Positions 15,226-25,892 of a stretch of DNA of 64,000 bases are shown here, in pieces. A program made the translations under genes and the position numbers. This stretch comes from Escherichia marmotae (lineage in GTDB: Bacteria > Pseudomonadota > Gammaproteobacteria > Enterobacterales > Enterobacteriaceae), in the NCBI RefSeq assembly GCF_002900365.1, contig NZ_CP025979.1:1798001-1862000 (forward strand). Reading direction: 5' to 3'. The notes beneath the pieces are model-generated. The model was given only the letters and a program-made list of their open reading frames with translations. It did no database searches and was not told the DNA's origin. Each line of letters opens with the position of its first letter. The stretch's first letter is position 1.

Positions 15226-17808
15226 ATGCAAGAGCAATACCGCCCGGAAGAGATAGAATCCAAAGTACAGCTTCACTGGGATGAGAAGCGCACATTTGAA
15301 GTAACCGAAGACGAGAGCAAAGAGAAGTATTACTGCCTGTCTATGCTTCCCTATCCTTCTGGTCGACTACACATGGGCCACGTTCGTAACTACACCATTG
15401 GTGACGTGATCGCCCGCTACCAGCGTATGCTGGGCAAAAACGTTCTTCAGCCGATCGGCTGGGATGCGTTTGGTCTGCCTGCGGAAGGCGCAGCGGTGAA
15501 AAACAACACCGCGCCAGCACCGTGGACGTATGACAACATCGCGTACATGAAAAACCAGCTCAAAATGCTGGGCTTTGGTTATGACTGGAGCCGCGAGCTG
15601 GCGACCTGTACGCCAGAATACTACCGTTGGGAACAGAAATTCTTCACCGAGCTGTATAAAAAAGGCCTGGTATATAAGAAGACTTCTGCGGTCAACTGGT
15701 GCCCGAACGACCAGACCGTACTGGCGAACGAGCAGGTTATCGACGGCTGCTGCTGGCGTTGTGATACCAAAGTTGAACGTAAAGAGATCCCGCAGTGGTT
15801 TATCAAAATCACCGCTTACGCTGACGAGCTGCTTAACGATCTGGATAAACTGGATCACTGGCCAGACACTGTTAAAACCATGCAGCGTAACTGGATCGGT
15901 CGTTCCGAAGGCGTGGAAATCACATTCAACGTTAACGACTATGACAACACACTGACCGTTTACACTACCCGCCCTGACACCTTTATGGGTTGTACCTACC
16001 TGGCGGTAGCGGCAGGTCACCCGCTGGCACAGAAGGCAGCAGAAAATAATCCTGAACTGGCGGCCTTTATTGATGAATGCCGTAACACCAAAGTTGCCGA
16101 AGCTGAAATGGCGACAATGGAGAAAAAAGGCGTCGATACCGGCTTTAAAGCTGTTCATCCATTAACTGGCGAAGAAATTCCGGTTTGGGCGGCAAACTTC
16201 GTATTGATGGAGTACGGCACTGGCGCAGTCATGGCCGTTCCGGGTCACGACCAGCGCGATTACGAATTTGCCTCTAAATATGGTCTGAACATCAAGCCGG
16301 TTATCCTGGCGGCTGACGGTTCTGAACCGGATCTCTCCCAGCAGGCGCTGACGGAAAAAGGCGTGCTGTTCAACTCTGGCGAGTTCAACGGTCTTGACCA
16401 TGAAGCGGCCTTTAACGCCATTGCCGACAAACTGACGGCAATGGGCGTTGGCGAGCGTAAAGTTAACTATCGCCTGCGTGACTGGGGTGTTTCCCGTCAA
16501 CGTTACTGGGGTGCGCCAATCCCAATGGTTACGCTGGAAGACGGTACTGTAATGCCAACTCCGGATGACCAACTGCCGGTGATCCTACCGGAAGATGTGG
16601 TGATGGACGGCATTACCAGCCCAATCAAAGCAGATCCTGAGTGGGCGAAAACCACTGTTAACGGTATGCCAGCACTGCGTGAAACCGACACCTTCGACAC
16701 CTTTATGGAGTCCTCCTGGTACTATGCGCGCTACACTTGCCCGGAGTACAAAGAAGGTATGCTGGATTCCAAAGCAGCTAACTACTGGCTGCCGGTAGAT
16801 ATCTACATTGGTGGTATCGAACACGCCATCATGCACCTGCTCTACTTCCGCTTCTTCCATAAACTAATGCGTGATGCAGGTATGGTGAACTCTGACGAAC
16901 CAGCGAAACAGTTGTTGTGTCAGGGCATGGTGCTGGCAGATGCTTTCTACTACGTTGGCGAAAACGGCGAGCGTAACTGGGTTTCTCCGGTTGATGCCAT
17001 CGTTGAGCGTGACGAGAAAGGCCGTATCGTGAAAGCGAAAGACGCGGCAGGTCATGAGCTGGTGTATACCGGCATGAGCAAAATGTCCAAATCGAAGAAT
17101 AACGGTATCGACCCGCAGGTAATGGTTGAACGTTATGGTGCGGACACCGTTCGTCTGTTTATGATGTTCGCATCTCCGGCAGATATGACGCTCGAATGGC
17201 AGGAGTCCGGCGTTGAAGGGGCTAACCGCTTCCTGAAACGTGTCTGGAAACTGGTTTACGAGCACACTGCAAAAGGTGATGTTGCGGCACTGAACGTCGA
17301 TGCACTGACTGAAGATCAGAAAGCTCTGCGTCGCGATGTTCATAAAACTATCGCTAAAGTAACCGATGATATCGGCCGTCGTCAGACCTTCAACACCGCA
17401 ATTGCGGCGATTATGGAGCTGATGAACAAGCTGGCGAAAGCGCCGACCGATAGCGAGCAGGATCGCGCGCTGATGCAGGAAGCTCTGCTGGCCGTTGTGC
17501 GTATGCTTAACCCGTTCACGCCGCACATCTGCTTCACCTTGTGGCAGGAGCTGAAAGGCGAAGGCGATATCGACAACGCGCCGTGGCCGGTTGCTGACGA
17601 AAAAGCGATGGTGGAAGATTCCACGCTGGTGGTTGTGCAGGTTAACGGTAAAGTCCGTGCCAAAATCACCGTTCCGGTGGATGCAACGGAAGAGCAGGTT
17701 CGCGAACGTGCTGGCCAGGAACATCTGGTGGCAAAATATCTTGATGGCGTTACCGTACGTAAAGTGATTTACGTACCGGGTAAACTCCTCAATCTGGTCG
17801 TTGGCTAA
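15226..17808 (+). CDS. leuS: Leucyl-tRNA synthetase
   Basis: 860 residues from ATG 15226. Class I synthetase charging tRNA-Leu. It has the HIGH-type motif in PYPSGRLHMGH (about 42-52), the CP1 editing domain (for example TTRPDTFMGCTYLAV, about 247-261) and MSKSK (about 620). A longer in-frame reading from 15085 would add 47 residues not found in LeuS and is rejected. First gene of leuS-lptE-holA-nadD-cobC. The 234-base leader from ybeL carries the promoter; TATAATAATAG-like sequence near 15020 is a candidate. Confidence 0.98.
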   Translation: MQEQYRPEEIESKVQLHWDEKRTFEVTEDESKEKYYCLSMLPYPSGRLHMGHVRNYTIGDVIARYQRMLGKNVLQPIGWDAFGLPAEGAAVKNNTAPAPWTYDNIAYMKNQLKMLGFGYDWSRELATCTPEYYRWEQKFFTELYKKGLVYKKTSAVNWCPNDQTVLANEQVIDGCCWRCDTKVERKEIPQWFIKITAYADELLNDLDKLDHWPDTVKTMQRNWIGRSEGVEITFNVNDYDNTLTVYTTRPDTFMGCTYLAVAAGHPLAQKAAENNPELAAFIDECRNTKVAEAEMATMEKKGVDTGFKAVHPLTGEEIPVWAANFVLMEYGTGAVMAVPGHDQRDYEFASKYGLNIKPVILAADGSEPDLSQQALTEKGVLFNSGEFNGLDHEAAFNAIADKLTAMGVGERKVNYRLRDWGVSRQRYWGAPIPMVTLEDGTVMPTPDDQLPVILPEDVVMDGITSPIKADPEWAKTTVNGMPALRETDTFDTFMESSWYYARYTCPEYKEGMLDSKAANYWLPVDIYIGGIEHAIMHLLYFRFFHKLMRDAGMVNSDEPAKQLLCQGMVLADAFYYVGENGERNWVSPVDAIVERDEKGRIVKAKDAAGHELVYTGMSKMSKSKNNGIDPQVMVERYGADTVRLFMMFASPADMTLEWQESGVEGANRFLKRVWKLVYEHTAKGDVAALNVDALTEDQKALRRDVHKTIAKVTDDIGRRQTFNTAIAAIMELMNKLAKAPTDSEQDRALMQEALLAVVRMLNPFTPHICFTLWQELKGEGDIDNAPWPVADEKAMVEDSTLVVVQVNGKVRAKITVPVDATEEQVRERAGQEHLVAKYLDGVTVRKVIYVPGKLLNLVVG

Positions 17809-17822
17809 GCGCGGGAGGAAGC

Positions 17823-18401
17823 GTGCGATATCTGGCAACATTGTTGTTATCTCTGGCGGTGTTAATCACCACCGGGTGTGGCTGGCATCTGCGTAACACC
17901 ACGCAGATTCCTTCCACAATGAAAGTCATGATCCTGGACTCTGGCGACCCGAACGGGCCGTTAAGCCGTGCGGTGCGTAATCAGTTGCGTCTGAACGGTG
18001 TTGAGCTACTTGATAAAGAAACTACACGCAAGGATGTCCCATCTCTGCGTCTGGGCAAAGTGAGCATCGCGAAAGATACCGCCTCTGTATTCCGTAACGG
18101 TCAAACAGCAGAGTATCAGATGATCATGACGGTGAATGCGACCGTATTGATCCCTGGCCGTGACATCTACCCGATTAGCGCCAAAGTCTTCCGTTCGTTC
18201 TTCGATAACCCGCAAATGGCGTTAGCGAAAGATAATGAGCAGAGCATGATCATTCAAGAGATGTACGACCGTGCCGCCGAACAGCTTATTCGTAAGCTGC
18301 CAAGCATTCGCGCTGCGGATATCCGTTCCGACGAAGATACGTCGACAACAACGGATACTACAGCAACGCCTGCACGCGTCTCCACCACACTGGGTAACTG
18401 A
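17823..18401 (+). CDS. lptE: LPS-assembly lipoprotein LptE
   Basis: 192 residues starting with GTG after GGGAGGAAGC. Outer-membrane lipoprotein that plugs LptD and helps place LPS in the outer leaflet. It has a lipoprotein signal with lipobox ITTGC (Cys19), so it is a substrate of Lnt encoded at the start of this window. The C-terminal tail is Thr/Asp-rich (DTSTTTDTTATPARVSTT). Overlaps holA by one base (TGATG), hence coupled translation. Confidence 0.96.
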   Translation: MRYLATLLLSLAVLITTGCGWHLRNTTQIPSTMKVMILDSGDPNGPLSRAVRNQLRLNGVELLDKETTRKDVPSLRLGKVSIAKDTASVFRNGQTAEYQMIMTVNATVLIPGRDIYPISAKVFRSFFDNPQMALAKDNEQSMIIQEMYDRAAEQLIRKLPSIRAADIRSDEDTSTTTDTTATPARVSTTLGN

Positions 18402-19432
18402 TGATTCGGTTGTACCCAGAACAACTCCGCGCGCAGCTCAATGAAGGGCTGCGCGCGGCGTATCTTTTACTTGGTAACGATCCCCTGTTGTTGCAGGAAA
18501 GCCAGGACGCTGTTCGTCAGGTGGCCGCAGCACAAGGATTCGAAGAACACCACACTTTCTCCATTGATCCCAACACGGACTGGAATGCGATTTTTTCGTT
18601 ATGCCAGGCCATGAGCCTGTTCGCCAGTCGACAAACGCTGTTGCTGTTATTACCAGAAAATGGGCCAAATGCAGCGATCAATGAACAACTATTCACGCTC
18701 ACCGGACTTCTGCATGACGATCTGCTGTTGATCATACGCGGCAATAAGTTAAGTAAAGCGCAGGAAAATGCCGCCTGGTTTACCGCACTTGCCAATCGAA
18801 GTGTGCAGGTAACCTGTCAGACGCCGGAACAGGCTCAGCTCCCTCGCTGGGTTGCCACGCGAGCCAAACAGCTCAACCTGGAACTGGATGACGCCGCAAA
18901 TCAGGTACTCTGCTATTGTTATGAAGGTAACCTGTTGGCGCTGGCACAGGCACTGGAGCGATTGTCGTTACTCTGGCCTGACGGCAAACTGACGCTGCCA
19001 CGCGTTGAGCAAGCGGTGAATGATGCCGCGCATTTCACCCCTTTTCATTGGGTTGATGCTTTGTTAATGGGCAAAAGCAAGCGCGCGTTGCATATTCTTC
19101 AGCAACTGCGTCTGGAAGGCAGCGAGCCGGTTATTTTGTTGCGCACGTTACAACGTGAACTGTTGTTACTGGTTAACCTGAAACGCCAGTCTGCCCATAC
19201 GCCATTACGCGTGTTGTTTGATAAGCATCGCGTTTGGCAGAACCGCCGGGGCATGATGGGTGAGGCGTTAAATCGCCTAAGCCAGCCGCAGTTACGTCAG
19301 GCCGTGCAACTTCTGGCACGAACGGAACTCACCCTCAAACAAGATTACGGTCAGTCGGTGTGGGCAGAGCTGGAGGGGTTATCTCTTCTGTTAAGCCATA
19401 AACCACTGGCGGACGTATTTATCGATGGTTGA
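18401..19432 (+). CDS. holA: DNA polymerase III subunit delta
   Basis: 343 residues, full length. Delta is the wrench subunit of the clamp loader that opens the beta ring. N-terminal RecA-like fold (MIRLYPEQLRAQLNEGLRAA), then the beta-binding loop around MSLFASRQ (about residues 69-76: QAMSLFASRQTLLL) and a helical C-terminal collar domain. It overlaps lptE by one base and ends 1 base before the nadD ATG. Confidence 0.96.
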   Translation: MIRLYPEQLRAQLNEGLRAAYLLLGNDPLLLQESQDAVRQVAAAQGFEEHHTFSIDPNTDWNAIFSLCQAMSLFASRQTLLLLLPENGPNAAINEQLFTLTGLLHDDLLLIIRGNKLSKAQENAAWFTALANRSVQVTCQTPEQAQLPRWVATRAKQLNLELDDAANQVLCYCYEGNLLALAQALERLSLLWPDGKLTLPRVEQAVNDAAHFTPFHWVDALLMGKSKRALHILQQLRLEGSEPVILLRTLQRELLLLVNLKRQSAHTPLRVLFDKHRVWQNRRGMMGEALNRLSQPQLRQAVQLLARTELTLKQDYGQSVWAELEGLSLLLSHKPLADVFIDG

Positions 19433-19433
19433 T

Positions 19434-20075
19434 ATGAAATCTTTACAGGCTCTGTTTGGCGGCACCTTTGATCCGGTGCACTATGGTCATCTTAAACCCG
19501 TGGAAACACTGGCGAATTTGATTGGTCTGACGCGGGTTACTATCATCCCTAACAATGTTCCTCCGCATCGTCCGCAGCCGGAAGCGAACAGCGCACAGCG
19601 AAAACACATGCTTGAACTGGCGATTGCCGACAAGCCTCTGTTTACCCTGGATGAACGCGAGTTAAAGCGCAATGCCCCCTCTTACACTGCACAAACACTA
19701 AAAGAGTGGCGGCAAGAGCAAGGACCAGATGTGCCGCTGGCGTTTATTATCGGTCAGGATTCATTGCTGACCTTTCCGACCTGGTACGAATACGAAACTA
19801 TTCTCGACAATGCACACTTGATTGTCTGTCGGCGTCCCGGTTATCCGCTTGAAATGGCGCAACCACAGTATCAACAGTGGTTGGAAGATCATTTGACGCA
19901 TAACCCGGAAGATCTGCATCTTCAGTCTGCCGGTAAAATTTATCTTGCTGAAACGCCGTGGTTTAACATTTCTGCGACCATTATCCGCGAACGTTTGCAA
20001 AACGGTGAATCGTGTGAGGATTTGTTGCCGGAATCAGTATTGACCTACATTAACCAACAAGGCTTGTATCGCTGA
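19434..20075 (+). CDS. nadD: Nicotinate-nucleotide adenylyltransferase
   Basis: 213 residues from ATG 19434. Makes deamido-NAD from nicotinate mononucleotide and ATP in NAD synthesis. The nucleotidyltransferase motifs are GGTFDPVHYGH (residues 8-18) and ISATIIRERL (about 178-187). A GTG-like codon at 19425 would overlap holA and is not needed: the chosen start begins with the conserved MKSLQALFGG. Followed after 23 bases by cobC. Confidence 0.96.
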   Translation: MKSLQALFGGTFDPVHYGHLKPVETLANLIGLTRVTIIPNNVPPHRPQPEANSAQRKHMLELAIADKPLFTLDERELKRNAPSYTAQTLKEWRQEQGPDVPLAFIIGQDSLLTFPTWYEYETILDNAHLIVCRRPGYPLEMAQPQYQQWLEDHLTHNPEDLHLQSAGKIYLAETPWFNISATIIRERLQNGESCEDLLPESVLTYINQQGLYR

Positions 20076-20098
20076 TACCTGTCATCACGGAGGGAATG

Positions 20099-20710
20099 AT
20101 GCGACTATGGTTAATTCGTCATGGAGAAACGCAAGCGAATGTCGATGGTTTATATAGTGGTCATGCGCCAACGCCACTGACCGCGCGCGGTGTCGAGCAA
20201 GCGCAAAGCCTGCATACCCTGCTGCGTGATGTTCCCTTCGATATAGTTTTATGCAGTGAACTGGAACGTGCGCAGCATACCGCGCGGCTGGTTCTCAGCG
20301 ATCGTCAGCTCTCCCTACACACCGTCCCTGAACTCAACGAAATGTTTTTTGGTGACTGGGAGATGCGGCACCATCGCGATTTGATGCAAGAAGATGCTGA
20401 AAATTACAGCGCGTGGTGCGATGACTGGCAGCATACCATCCCGACTAACGGTGAAGGGTTTCAGGCGTTTTCGCAACGCGTAGAGCGCTTTATCGCCGGG
20501 CTTAAGGAATATCAGCAATATAAAAATATATTAGTCGTCAGCCATCAGGGCGTGTTGAGCCTGTTAATTGCCCGTTTAATTGGCATGCCCGCCGGGGCAA
20601 TGTGGCATTTTCGCATCGACCAGGGATGCTGGAGCGCCATTGATATCAACGAAACATTTGTAACCTTGCGTGTCCTCAATAGCCGTGCCATCGGGTTCGA
20701 GAGCGCATGA
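20099..20710 (+). CDS. cobC: Alpha-ribazole phosphatase (CobC/PhpB)
   Basis: 203 residues. Histidine phosphatase superfamily, with RHGET (about residues 7-11) at the catalytic histidine and a second conserved SHQG (about 148-151). Dephosphorylates alpha-ribazole phosphate in the late steps of cobalamin assembly; in E. coli the role is salvage only. Two ATGs occur in tandem (20096, 20099); the second is better spaced from GGAGG (20089-20093). End of the leuS operon. Confidence 0.9.
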   Translation: MRLWLIRHGETQANVDGLYSGHAPTPLTARGVEQAQSLHTLLRDVPFDIVLCSELERAQHTARLVLSDRQLSLHTVPELNEMFFGDWEMRHHRDLMQEDAENYSAWCDDWQHTIPTNGEGFQAFSQRVERFIAGLKEYQQYKNILVVSHQGVLSLLIARLIGMPAGAMWHFRIDQGCWSAIDINETFVTLRVLNSRAIGFESA

Positions 20711-20969
20711 CTTTTCTGTTTTTTTACGGGTAAGCCGCAACGACCATTGACAGCCCCGGGCAGGCTGATATTCTCCGCAGCCAGACTTTTTCCGCTAAAC
20801 ACGACTTTGTAGAAATTGTTTTACAAAAATGGCGATGCAATCTGCGGCGCGGGGTGGGATGATAGCCCACTTTCGAAGCCGATTCGGAGACAATTGTCCC
20901 GAAATCGCCTCTGGTTCAGGTATACTGACAGACCATTTTTATCTTTTTTGATTCACCCAGGGGGAAAAC

Positions 20970-21287
<318 letters not shown>

Positions 21288-21290
21288 TGT

Positions 21291-21758
21291 GTGAAGCTGC
21301 AACTTGTCGCCGTAGGAACGAAAATGCCGGACTGGGTACAAACCGGTTTTACCGAGTACCTGCGTCGTTTTCCAAAAGATATGCCTTTTGAGCTGATTGA
21401 AATACCGGCCGGAAAACGCGGCAAGAACGCGGACATCAAGCGCATACTCGACAAAGAGGGTGAGCAAATGCTGGCAGCCGCAGGTAAAAACCGCATTGTC
21501 ACCCTCGATATTCCAGGCAAGCCCTGGGACACGCCGCAGTTAGCCGCTGAACTGGAACGCTGGAAACTCGATGGCCGCGACGTCAGCCTGCTTATTGGCG
21601 GGCCGGAAGGGTTATCGCCTGCCTGTAAAGCAGCAGCAGAACAAAGCTGGTCGCTTTCCACGCTGACACTCCCCCATCCGCTGGTTCGCGTACTGGTCGC
21701 AGAAAGTCTGTACCGGGCGTGGAGCATCACCACCAACCATCCTTATCATCGTGAGTGA
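21291..21758 (+). CDS. rlmH: 23S rRNA pseudouridine-1915 N3-methyltransferase
   Basis: 155 residues starting with GTG, 3 bases after rsfS. SPOUT-class enzyme that methylates pseudouridine 1915 in helix 69 of 23S rRNA. The trefoil-knot SAM site is seen in SLLIGGPEGLSP (about 100-111) and the C-terminal LPHPLVRVLVAESLYRAW. Homodimeric. Pairs with the ribosome factor RsfS upstream. Confidence 0.97.
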   Translation: MKLQLVAVGTKMPDWVQTGFTEYLRRFPKDMPFELIEIPAGKRGKNADIKRILDKEGEQMLAAAGKNRIVTLDIPGKPWDTPQLAAELERWKLDGRDVSLLIGGPEGLSPACKAAAEQSWSLSTLTLPHPLVRVLVAESLYRAWSITTNHPYHRE

Positions 21759-21788
21759 TAAGAAAGTTTTGAGTAGAAAACGCAGCGG

Positions 21789-23690
21789 ATGAAACTACAG
21801 AACTCTTTTCGCGACTATACGGCAGAGTCCGCGCTGTTTGTGCGCCGGGCGCTGGTCGCCTTTTTGGGGATTTTGCTGCTGACCGGCGTGCTTATCGCCA
21901 ACCTGTATAATCTGCAAATTGTTCGTTTTACCGATTATCAGACCCGTTCTAATGAAAACCGCATCAAGCTGGTGCCTATCGCCCCCAGCCGCGGCATTAT
22001 ATACGACCGTAACGGCATCCCTCTGGCACTCAATCGCACTATCTATCAGATAGAGATGATGCCAGAGAAAGTCGATAACGTGCAGCAAACGCTGGATGCC
22101 CTGCGCAACGTGGTTGATCTGACCGATGACGATATTGCAGCCTTCAGAAAAGAGCGCGCACGTTCACACCGTTTTACCTCCATACCGGTGAAAACTAATC
22201 TGACCGAAGTACAAGTTGCACGCTTTGCCGTCAATCAGTACCGTTTTCCGGGGGTGGAAGTGAAAGGCTATAAACGCCGTTACTATCCCTACGACTCAGC
22301 ACTGACGCATATCATCGGTTACGTCTCGAAAATCAATGATAAAGATGTCGAACGCCTGAATAATGACGGCAAACTGGCCAACTATGCCGCGACGCATGAC
22401 ATTGGTAAGTTGGGAATTGAGCGTTATTACGAAGACGTGCTGCACGGTCAGACGGGTTATGAAGAAGTTGAAGTTAACAACCGTGGTCGCGTTATCCGCC
22501 AGTTAAAAGAAGTCCCACCGCAAGCCGGGCACGATATTTACCTGACGATTGATCTCAAACTCCAGCAGTATATTGAGACACTGCTGGCAGGCAGTCGTGC
22601 GGCTGTCGTGGTCACCGATCCGCGTACAGGTGGCGTTCTGGCGCTGGTTTCCACGCCAAGCTATGACCCGAACCTGTTTGTTGACGGCATCTCCAGCAAA
22701 GATTATTCCGCGTTGCTGAACGACCCGAACACACCGCTGGTGAACCGCGCCACGCAGGGGGTTTATCCGCCAGCCTCGACTGTTAAGCCGTATGTAGCTG
22801 TTTCTGCGCTTAGCGCGGGCGTCATTACCCGCAATACCAGCTTGTTCGACCCCGGCTGGTGGCAACTACCGGGTTCGGAAAAACGTTACCGTGACTGGAA
22901 AAAATGGGGGCATGGCCGCCTGAATGTCACGAGATCGCTGGAAGAATCTGCGGATACCTTCTTCTATCAGGTTGCCTACGATATGGGGATCGATCGCCTT
23001 TCCGAATGGATGGGTAAATTCGGTTACGGTCATTACACCGGTATCGATCTTGCTGAAGAACGTTCCGGTAACATGCCTACCCGCGAATGGAAACAGAAAC
23101 GCTTTAAAAAACCGTGGTATCAGGGTGACACCATTCCGGTCGGTATCGGTCAGGGTTATTGGACTGCAACCCCTATCCAGATGAGTAAAGCACTGATGAT
23201 CCTGATTAACGACGGTATCGTGAAGGTTCCACATTTGCTGATGAGCACCGCCGAAGATGGCAAACAGGTGCCGTGGGTGCCGCCAAATGAACCGCCAGTT
23301 GGCGATATTCATTCAGGTTACTGGGAGCTGGCAAAAGATGGCATGTTCGGGGTTGCCAACCGCCCTAATGGCACGGCGCATAAATACTTTGCCAGCGCAC
23401 CGTACAAAATTGCGGCGAAATCTGGTACGGCGCAGGTCTTCGGTCTGAAAGCGAACGAAACTTATAATGCGCACAAAATTGCCGAACGTCTGCGTGACCA
23501 CAAACTGATGACCGCATTTGCACCGTATAACAATCCGCAAGTGGCTGTCGCTATGATTCTGGAAAACGGCGGCGCGGGCCCGGCGGTCGGTACGCTAATG
23601 CGCCAGATCCTCGACCACATTATGCTTGGCGATAACAACACCGATCTGCCTGCGGAAAATCCAGCGGTTACCGCAGCGGAGGACCATTAA
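21789..23690 (+). CDS. mrdA: Penicillin-binding protein 2 (rod-shape transpeptidase)
   Basis: 633 residues. Class B PBP that cross-links peptidoglycan during elongation. Single N-terminal membrane anchor (about residues 20-45), pedestal domain, then the transpeptidase. Active-site SxxK is in PPASTVKPY (about residues 327-335), SADTF gives the SxD/N motif, and KSGTAQV gives KTG. It works with RodA, encoded 2 bases downstream. Target of mecillinam. No inactivating change. Confidence 0.97.
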   Translation: MKLQNSFRDYTAESALFVRRALVAFLGILLLTGVLIANLYNLQIVRFTDYQTRSNENRIKLVPIAPSRGIIYDRNGIPLALNRTIYQIEMMPEKVDNVQQTLDALRNVVDLTDDDIAAFRKERARSHRFTSIPVKTNLTEVQVARFAVNQYRFPGVEVKGYKRRYYPYDSALTHIIGYVSKINDKDVERLNNDGKLANYAATHDIGKLGIERYYEDVLHGQTGYEEVEVNNRGRVIRQLKEVPPQAGHDIYLTIDLKLQQYIETLLAGSRAAVVVTDPRTGGVLALVSTPSYDPNLFVDGISSKDYSALLNDPNTPLVNRATQGVYPPASTVKPYVAVSALSAGVITRNTSLFDPGWWQLPGSEKRYRDWKKWGHGRLNVTRSLEESADTFFYQVAYDMGIDRLSEWMGKFGYGHYTGIDLAEERSGNMPTREWKQKRFKKPWYQGDTIPVGIGQGYWTATPIQMSKALMILINDGIVKVPHLLMSTAEDGKQVPWVPPNEPPVGDIHSGYWELAKDGMFGVANRPNGTAHKYFASAPYKIAAKSGTAQVFGLKANETYNAHKIAERLRDHKLMTAFAPYNNPQVAVAMILENGGAGPAVGTLMRQILDHIMLGDNNTDLPAENPAVTAAEDH

Positions 23691-23692
23691 TC

Positions 23693-24805
23693 ATGACGGA
23701 TAATCCGAATAAAAAAACATTCTGGGATAAAGTCCATCTTGATCCCACAATGCTGCTGATCTTACTGGCATTGCTGGTCTACAGTGCTCTGGTAATCTGG
23801 AGCGCCAGCGGCCAGGATATCGGCATGATGGAGCGTAAAATTGGCCAAATCGCAATGGGTCTGGTCATTATGGTGGTCATGGCGCAAATCCCTCCGCGCG
23901 TCTATGAAGGCTGGGCACCCTATCTCTATATCATCTGTATTATTTTACTGGTGGCAGTAGATGCCTTTGGTGCCATATCCAAAGGCGCTCAACGCTGGCT
24001 GGATCTCGGTATCGTCCGTTTCCAGCCATCGGAAATCGCCAAAATAGCCGTACCGTTGATGGTAGCTCGTTTTATCAACCGTGACGTTTGTCCACCATCG
24101 TTAAAAAATACCGCCATCGCGCTGGTGCTGATTTTTATGCCAACACTGCTGGTGGCAGCGCAGCCAGACCTGGGGACATCAATCCTCGTTGCGCTTTCCG
24201 GGTTGTTTGTGCTTTTCCTCTCTGGCCTTAGCTGGCGCTTGATTGGCGTTGCGGTGGTGCTGGTAGCAGCATTCATTCCAATTCTGTGGTTCTTCCTGAT
24301 GCATGATTACCAGCGCCAGCGCGTAATGATGCTCCTTGACCCGGAATCAGACCCACTCGGCGCGGGCTATCACATTATTCAGTCTAAAATTGCTATTGGC
24401 TCTGGTGGATTACGCGGCAAAGGCTGGCTGCACGGCACTCAGTCACAGCTTGAATTTCTGCCCGAACGCCATACCGACTTTATCTTCGCGGTACTGGCGG
24501 AAGAACTGGGGTTAGTAGGCATTTTGATTCTGCTCGCCCTCTACATTCTGTTGATCATGCGCGGACTGTGGATAGCCGCCAGAGCGCAAACCACCTTTGG
24601 TCGCGTCATGGCTGGCGGTTTAATGCTGATATTATTCGTTTATGTCTTCGTAAATATTGGTATGGTAAGCGGTATTCTGCCGGTTGTAGGGGTTCCGCTC
24701 CCACTGGTCAGTTATGGAGGATCGGCGCTCATAGTGCTGATGGCTGGGTTTGGGATTGTTATGTCAATCCACACCCACAGGAAAATGTTGTCGAAAAGCG
24801 TGTAA
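23693..24805 (+). CDS. mrdB: RodA, SEDS peptidoglycan glycosyltransferase
   Basis: 370 residues with about ten membrane helices. SEDS-family glycan polymerase that forms the elongasome core with PBP2. Conserved features include QPDLGTSI (about 160-167), the loop HGTQSQLEFLPERHTDFIF (about 247-265) and VPLPLVSYGGSALIV near the C-terminus. It lies 2 bases after mrdA and 10 before rlpA. Confidence 0.97.
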   Translation: MTDNPNKKTFWDKVHLDPTMLLILLALLVYSALVIWSASGQDIGMMERKIGQIAMGLVIMVVMAQIPPRVYEGWAPYLYIICIILLVAVDAFGAISKGAQRWLDLGIVRFQPSEIAKIAVPLMVARFINRDVCPPSLKNTAIALVLIFMPTLLVAAQPDLGTSILVALSGLFVLFLSGLSWRLIGVAVVLVAAFIPILWFFLMHDYQRQRVMMLLDPESDPLGAGYHIIQSKIAIGSGGLRGKGWLHGTQSQLEFLPERHTDFIFAVLAEELGLVGILILLALYILLIMRGLWIAARAQTTFGRVMAGGLMLILFVYVFVNIGMVSGILPVVGVPLPLVSYGGSALIVLMAGFGIVMSIHTHRKMLSKSV

Positions 24806-24815
24806 GAGGTGTGCA

Positions 24816-25892
24816 ATGCGTAAGCAGTGGCTCGGGATCTGCATCGCGGCAGGAATGCTCGCGGCATGTACAAGCGATGATGGTCAGCAACAGACGGTAA
24901 GTGTGCCGCAGCCTGCGGTATGTAACGGCCCAATAGTTGAGATTGGCGGGGCAGAACCGCGTTTCGAACCACTGAACGCGACGGCGAATCAGGATTACCA
25001 GCGCGATGGCAAAAGCTACAAAATCGTGCAGGATCCTTCTCGCTTTAGTCAGGCGGGCCTGGCTGCTATTTATGATGCCGAACCTGGCAGCAATCTGACG
25101 GCCTCAGGTGAAGCATTCGATCCGATGCAGCTAACAGCGGCGCACCCGACGTTGCCGATCCCCAGCTATGCGCGAATCACTAACCTGGCTAACGGTCGGA
25201 TGATTGTGGTGCGCATTAACGATCGTGGTCCTTATGGCAATGATCGCGTAATTTCGCTTTCTCGCGCAGCAGCCGACCGTCTTAACACGTCGAACAACAC
25301 CAAAGTTCGCATCGACCCCATTATTGTGGCGCAAGATGGTTCGCTGTCTGGTCCCGGTATGGCCTGCACCACCGTCGCCAAGCAAACTTACGCCCTGCCC
25401 GCACCACCTGATTTAATCGGCGGAGCGGGAACAAGTTCAGTATCTGGCCCGCAGGGCGATATTCTTCCCGTCAGCAATTCGACGCTGAAAAGCGAAGATC
25501 CAACCGGAGCCCCGGTAACCAGCAGCGGCTTCCTCGGCGCGCCAACCCCCCTGGCACCTGGCGTGCTGGAAGGCAGTGAACCGACGCCTGCACCACAGCC
25601 CGTGGTCACAGCACCGGCTACAACGTCAGCAATGGTGACACCACAAGCCGCGTCGCCAGCCTCCAGCGGTAACTTTATGGTGCAAGTTGGCGCCGTTAGC
25701 GATCAGGCGCGCGCGCAACAGTATCAGCAGCAGTTAGGACAGAAGTTCGGAGTACCCGGGCGTGTGACGCAAAACGGCGCAGTCTGGCGTATTCAACTTG
25801 GCCCATTTGCCAGCAAAGCCGAAGCCAGTGCTTTGCAGCAACGTTTACAAACCGAAGCCCAATTACAGTCATTTATTACCACCGCGCAGTAG
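24816..25892 (+). CDS. rlpA: Septal-ring lipoprotein RlpA
   Basis: 358 residues from ATG 24816; a longer frame from within mrdB is rejected because it hides the lipoprotein signal. Lipobox LAACT (Cys18). A double-psi beta-barrel domain (about 80-165, with ASGEAFDP and RINDRGPYGNDRVISLS) is followed by a Pro/Thr/Ala linker and a C-terminal SPOR domain (about 283-358) that binds denuded glycan at the septum. The linker is about 4 residues shorter than the 362-residue K-12 protein I remember. E. coli RlpA may lack the lytic activity of its Pseudomonas homologue. Confidence 0.95.
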   Translation: MRKQWLGICIAAGMLAACTSDDGQQQTVSVPQPAVCNGPIVEIGGAEPRFEPLNATANQDYQRDGKSYKIVQDPSRFSQAGLAAIYDAEPGSNLTASGEAFDPMQLTAAHPTLPIPSYARITNLANGRMIVVRINDRGPYGNDRVISLSRAAADRLNTSNNTKVRIDPIIVAQDGSLSGPGMACTTVAKQTYALPAPPDLIGGAGTSSVSGPQGDILPVSNSTLKSEDPTGAPVTSSGFLGAPTPLAPGVLEGSEPTPAPQPVVTAPATTSAMVTPQAASPASSGNFMVQVGAVSDQARAQQYQQQLGQKFGVPGRVTQNGAVWRIQLGPFASKAEASALQQRLQTEAQLQSFITTAQ